The translations under genes and the position numbers were made by a program. Under the pieces are notes generated by a model that was not told where the DNA came from, ran no database searches, and saw only the letters and a list, made by a program, of their open reading frames with translations. From Desulfuromonadaceae bacterium UBA6124 (lineage in GTDB: Bacteria; Desulfobacterota; Desulfuromonadia; Desulfuromonadales; Trichloromonadaceae), in the NCBI GenBank assembly GCA_002423365.1, contig DIVU01000064.1:1-9152 (forward strand): a stretch of DNA of 9,152 nt, given 5' to 3'. Positions 6,840 to 9,152 of this stretch are shown one piece after another (within the stretch, counting starts at the first letter, position 1; every line of letters begins with the position of its first letter).

Positions 6840-6880
6840 TTTTCTTTTCTTTAAGAAATGGTTAGTGTATGAATAAAAAT
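6840..6880 (+). promoter_or_regulatory. AT-rich promoter-like patch before the sulfatase gene
   Basis: This stretch is strikingly AT-rich compared with the rest of the window and contains TTTAAG (6850-6855) and TAAAAA (6874-6879) 18 nt apart, as well as TATGAA (6868-6873). None is a strong hexamer match. If a promoter is here, transcription would start upstream of the hairpin at 6901-6935, placing that hairpin inside the leader of the downstream gene. I see no better promoter in the 45 bp between the hairpin and the gene. Confidence 0.3.
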
Positions 6881-6900
6881 TGGCTAGGCCGCTCAGCCTG

Positions 6901-6935
6901 CCCCGTCCCCCCCAAGCGGCGAGACGGGGTTTTTT
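6901..6935 (+). terminator. Intrinsic terminator or attenuator between mltB-like and sulfatase genes
   Basis: CCCCGTC (6901-6907) pairs perfectly with GACGGGG (6923-6929) across a 15-nt loop and is followed at once by six Ts (6930-6935). It lies 77 bp after the mltB-like stop and 46 bp before the next start codon. It can end the central operon. Its loop contains AGCGGC (6915-6920), complementary to GCCGCT at 6888-6893 upstream, so a pseudoknot or a competing hairpin is possible. Confidence 0.7.
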
Positions 6936-6980
6936 CGTGGGCCAGCGCACAACCTTTACGTCGACCCGGAAGATTCCACC

Positions 6981-8675
6981 ATGCCTGCCTATCTTCATGA
7001 ATTCCGTTCCTTGTTCCTGAATCGTTACCTTTTTTTCGTCCTGTCGCTGATCCTGGCCACGGAACTCTTCCAGCTCTTCGGCGGGCTTCCCGCCCTGCGC
7101 CATGCCTGGCGACTGGAAATTCCGCTGCTGGTCTATATCTACTGGCTCGCCAACCGCATGCTGCGTCCCTCCCGCTGGCAACCCTGGCTGGCGGCGATTC
7201 CTGCTGTGATGCTCTACGTCATCTTCGATCTCTACCACATGCAGTTTGGCCGCTTGCTGCGCATCACCGAAGTCGCACAAATCCCGGAACTCATCCAGGT
7301 TCTCACGCCGGGGGTGCGCCTGATGGCGTTTCTGGCGGTGGGGATCCCGTTGACGCTCTTCCTCCGCGCCGTCGATTGGCGTCGCTGGAAATCGACCCTG
7401 GCGGCGGCAATCCCCCTGCTAGCTCTCTCACTCTCCTTGGCGCTCTATCCGAGCGGCTTCATGGCCCTTTTCGCCAAAACCCAGACGGCCATGGTCTTTT
7501 ATTCGGATACCAAGAGTGCCCGGGCCAATGGTCGAGTGGCGATGATGCTCTACAACGAGGCAAAGCGCCGCAGCTATCTTCAGGAAACCGCCCGCTACCA
7601 GGGGGATACGCCCTACCTGAAAAAATACGCCAAGCTCACCGAACAGATCCGCCGTCAGCGGGATAAACGCAACGTGCATCTGGTGGTGCTGGAAAGCTTT
7701 CTCGATCCGTCCCTGCTCGGCGCCGCCCGATTCTCCAAGGATCCGGCCCATCCGGCGTTTTCCGAACTTCTGGGTGGCAAGGGCAGCCTGAGTATTTCCC
7801 CGGTTTTTGGCGGCGGCACCGCCCAGGCCGAATTCGAGGTGCTGTGCGGCGTTCCGGCGATGCGGGAACTGTCAGGGATCGAGTTCGATGTCTTTACCGG
7901 CTCCCCCACCCCCTGCCTCCCCTATCTGCTCGCGGAAGGGGGCTATCAGACCCTGGCCAGCAATGCCTACAAGCCCGATTTCTTCAACTCGACCAATGCC
8001 TATGCCGGCATGGGCTTCAACAACATTTTCTACCCTCGGGAGTTCGCCCCGGGCTGGGACAGCTATTTCGGCACCGGCGAGGTCGGCGACGAAATTTACA
8101 TGTTCGACGGCGACCTTCTGGACAGCAATCTTGCGTTCATCGCCGAAAAGATCCGCGCGAGCAAAGGGCGACCGCTCTTCAACTACATCATCGGCATGTA
8201 CGGCCACCTGCCGCACATCCTCGACGATGCCAAGCGTCCCCGGGTTCTCCGGGTGGAAGGCGCGCCCCAACTCGGCCAACTGGAGCGTGCGGTCAACCAG
8301 TATTACTACCGCACCGAGGCCATCGCCAGATTTGTTCAGGGACTGCTGCGCATCGATCCTGAAAGTCTGGTGATCTTGGTCAGCGATCACCTCCCCAGCC
8401 TCGACCAGGGGCCCGTAACCTATCGGTCCCTGAACTATCTGGCCGGGGTTGAGGGGGATATCCACCTCAACCGCATCTACTTCATCGAAAACGGCAAGGT
8501 GACGCATCACCGCACTATCAATCACTACGACGTGCCGCGAATCGTTCTCGACTATGTGACGCGGGGGGAATACTGCCAAGATGGAGATTGCGATTTCACC
8601 CCGGAAGAGAACCCCGAGGAAAAAACGGTGTACTGGGAGGAATACATGACGATCATGGCGAGAGCCATGCTCTGA
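6981..8675 (+). CDS. LTA-synthase-family membrane sulfatase / phosphoglycerol-type transferase
   Basis: A 564-residue inner-membrane enzyme with about five N-terminal membrane helices (near 16-36, 44-59, 68-84, 113-130, 139-157) and a large extracytoplasmic alkaline-phosphatase-fold domain from about 230. The active-site residues of the LtaS/MdoB group can be seen: metal ligand Glu238 (VVLESF), nucleophile Thr280 (FGGGTAQAEFEVLCG), His409 (IGMYGHLPH) and the metal pair Asp469-His470 (LVSDHLPS). Threonine as nucleophile, not cysteine, separates it from true sulfatases. In known members it moves phosphoglycerol (or phosphoethanolamine-like groups) from lipids onto a polymer or glycan outside the membrane; the acceptor here is unknown, since a Gram-negative cell has no classical lipoteichoic acid. 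Start supported by GGAAGA 7 nt upstream. Stands alone between two terminators. Confidence 0.92.
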   Translation: MPAYLHEFRSLFLNRYLFFVLSLILATELFQLFGGLPALRHAWRLEIPLLVYIYWLANRMLRPSRWQPWLAAIPAVMLYVIFDLYHMQFGRLLRITEVAQIPELIQVLTPGVRLMAFLAVGIPLTLFLRAVDWRRWKSTLAAAIPLLALSLSLALYPSGFMALFAKTQTAMVFYSDTKSARANGRVAMMLYNEAKRRSYLQETARYQGDTPYLKKYAKLTEQIRRQRDKRNVHLVVLESFLDPSLLGAARFSKDPAHPAFSELLGGKGSLSISPVFGGGTAQAEFEVLCGVPAMRELSGIEFDVFTGSPTPCLPYLLAEGGYQTLASNAYKPDFFNSTNAYAGMGFNNIFYPREFAPGWDSYFGTGEVGDEIYMFDGDLLDSNLAFIAEKIRASKGRPLFNYIIGMYGHLPHILDDAKRPRVLRVEGAPQLGQLERAVNQYYYRTEAIARFVQGLLRIDPESLVILVSDHLPSLDQGPVTYRSLNYLAGVEGDIHLNRIYFIENGKVTHHRTINHYDVPRIVLDYVTRGEYCQDGDCDFTPEENPEEKTVYWEEYMTIMARAML

Positions 8676-8687
8676 GCTGAAAGAACG

Positions 8688-8714
8688 ACGCCCGCCTGAA
8701 AAGGCGGGCGTTTT
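8688..8714 (+). terminator. Strong intrinsic terminator between convergent genes
   Basis: A perfect 10-bp stem (ACGCCCGCCT, 8688-8697, with AGGCGGGCGT, 8702-8711) closes a GAAA tetraloop and runs into TTTT (8711-8714). It lies 13 bp after the sulfatase stop and 3 bp beyond the stop of the convergent SseB gene. On the minus strand the sequence after the stem has only a broken T-run, so it should work best for the plus-strand gene but may serve both. Confidence 0.85.
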
Positions 8715-8717
8715 GCG

Positions 8718-9149
8718 TTAGACCGGAGAGGAAGGATTTTCCGCATCGGCCTCGCAGCTTTCGACCACGCTGCGTAGCCAGGCGATTTCCTCGGGAAGAA
8801 ATTGCTTGGGATAATCGCTGCCGACATTGAGCGCCCAATGCAGAGGCGGGGCCGATATGCGCGCCAGAGCATAACCCGCCACCAGCACATAGCTGATTTC
8901 GGCGCCGGCCCAGGCATAAAGGCGATCCTCCCGATCGAAGAGCATCAGGTAGTCCTCCCCTTCTCCGTCGATAATCAGCGGCACCGCGTTTTCGGCATCG
9001 GCGGCGGTAATTTCCCCGGATTTTTCCTCTTCCGACTGGGTCGGCACGTAGAAATTGGAATTGAGAAAGAGATCGTAAAAACTCGTCTGTTTATCGTGAT
9101 CTTCAGGTTCCTGCTGGCAAAGGCTCAGGGCCAGATCGAGGTCGGTCAT
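8718..9149 (-). CDS. SseB-domain protein (enhanced serine sensitivity family)
   Basis: A 143-residue acidic cytoplasmic protein convergent with the sulfatase gene. It matches the SseB N-terminal domain pattern: a short helical start, FYDLFLNSNFYVPTQ (24-38), a central PLIIDGEGEDYLMLFDREDRL strand region (57-77), and the GYALARIS...LHWALNVGSDYPKQFLPEEI segment (92-122). No catalytic motif or membrane segment is visible, and the second SseB domain of longer members is absent. The family is named for E. coli SseB, whose molecular role is not firmly established, so no reaction can be assigned. The ATG at 9149 is only three bases from the window edge; its ribosome site is not visible and an upstream start cannot be excluded. 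The stop is just beyond the shared terminator hairpin. Confidence 0.75.
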   Translation of the reverse strand: MTDLDLALSLCQQEPEDHDKQTSFYDLFLNSNFYVPTQSEEEKSGEITAADAENAVPLIIDGEGEDYLMLFDREDRLYAWAGAEISYVLVAGYALARISAPPLHWALNVGSDYPKQFLPEEIAWLRSVVESCEADAENPSSPV

Positions 9150-9152
9150 GGC

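Noticed and set aside
6869..7000. Possible 43-codon leader peptide across the terminator and overlapping the sulfatase start
   Set aside because: Only a weak GG-rich ribosome site, the frame runs through the terminator hairpin, and there is no run of a regulatory amino acid. I cannot support it as a gene.
7872..8579. Long minus-strand open frame opposite the sulfatase domain
   Set aside because: Same reason: it lies fully inside the catalytic domain coding sequence of the LtaS-like gene and shows no domain of its own.
1..9152. tRNA/rRNA genes, insertion sequences, CRISPR arrays, phage or conjugation genes
   Set aside because: I looked and saw no cloverleaf, spaced direct repeats, transposase motifs or integrase; base composition is even apart from the two short intergenic regions.

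Overview
The window is GC-rich, tightly packed bacterial chromosome with no mobile element, RNA gene or CRISPR array that I can see. Gene content (Gram-negative RND-type adaptor, MltB-like periplasmic lytic transglycosylase, agmatine deiminase/carbamoylputrescine amidase pair, DedA-PAP2 fusion) points to a Gram-negative proteobacterium. My best guess is the Desulfuromonadales/Geobacter group, but that rests on general familiarity with such gene sets and codon style, not on a marker gene.

Left block, minus strand (1-1607): a TetR-family regulator is followed 51 bp later by a lipoprotein periplasmic adaptor of a tripartite efflux pump, cut by the left edge. A promoter with an overlapping imperfect palindrome lies just before the regulator, as expected for a self-repressing efflux operon.

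Central block, plus strand (1759-6824): five closely spaced genes. They are an HD-domain phosphohydrolase, a DedA-PAP2 membrane fusion protein (likely undecaprenyl-carrier recycling), agmatine deiminase (aguA), N-carbamoylputrescine amidase (aguB, ATGA overlap with aguA) and an MltB-type lytic transglycosylase 3 bp after aguB. A candidate internal promoter near the end of the DedA-PAP2 gene may drive aguAB-mltB separately. AguA and AguB together convert agmatine to putrescine.

Right block (6825-9152): a 156-bp AT-rich then GC-rich intergenic region contains a strong hairpin plus T-run located before an LTA-synthase-like membrane sulfatase/phosphotransferase gene. The hairpin's loop can pair with upstream sequence, so it may be an attenuator rather than only the end of the mltB transcript. 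The sulfatase gene ends at a very strong terminator, facing a convergent SseB-domain gene that starts at the right edge.

The common thread is the cell envelope (efflux adaptor, lipid-carrier recycling, peptidoglycan lysis, phosphoglycerol-type transfer) with a polyamine module inserted. I found no clearly new multi-gene system. The most interesting items are the DedA-PAP2 single-chain architecture, the leader before the sulfatase gene and the coupling of aguAB to mltB.
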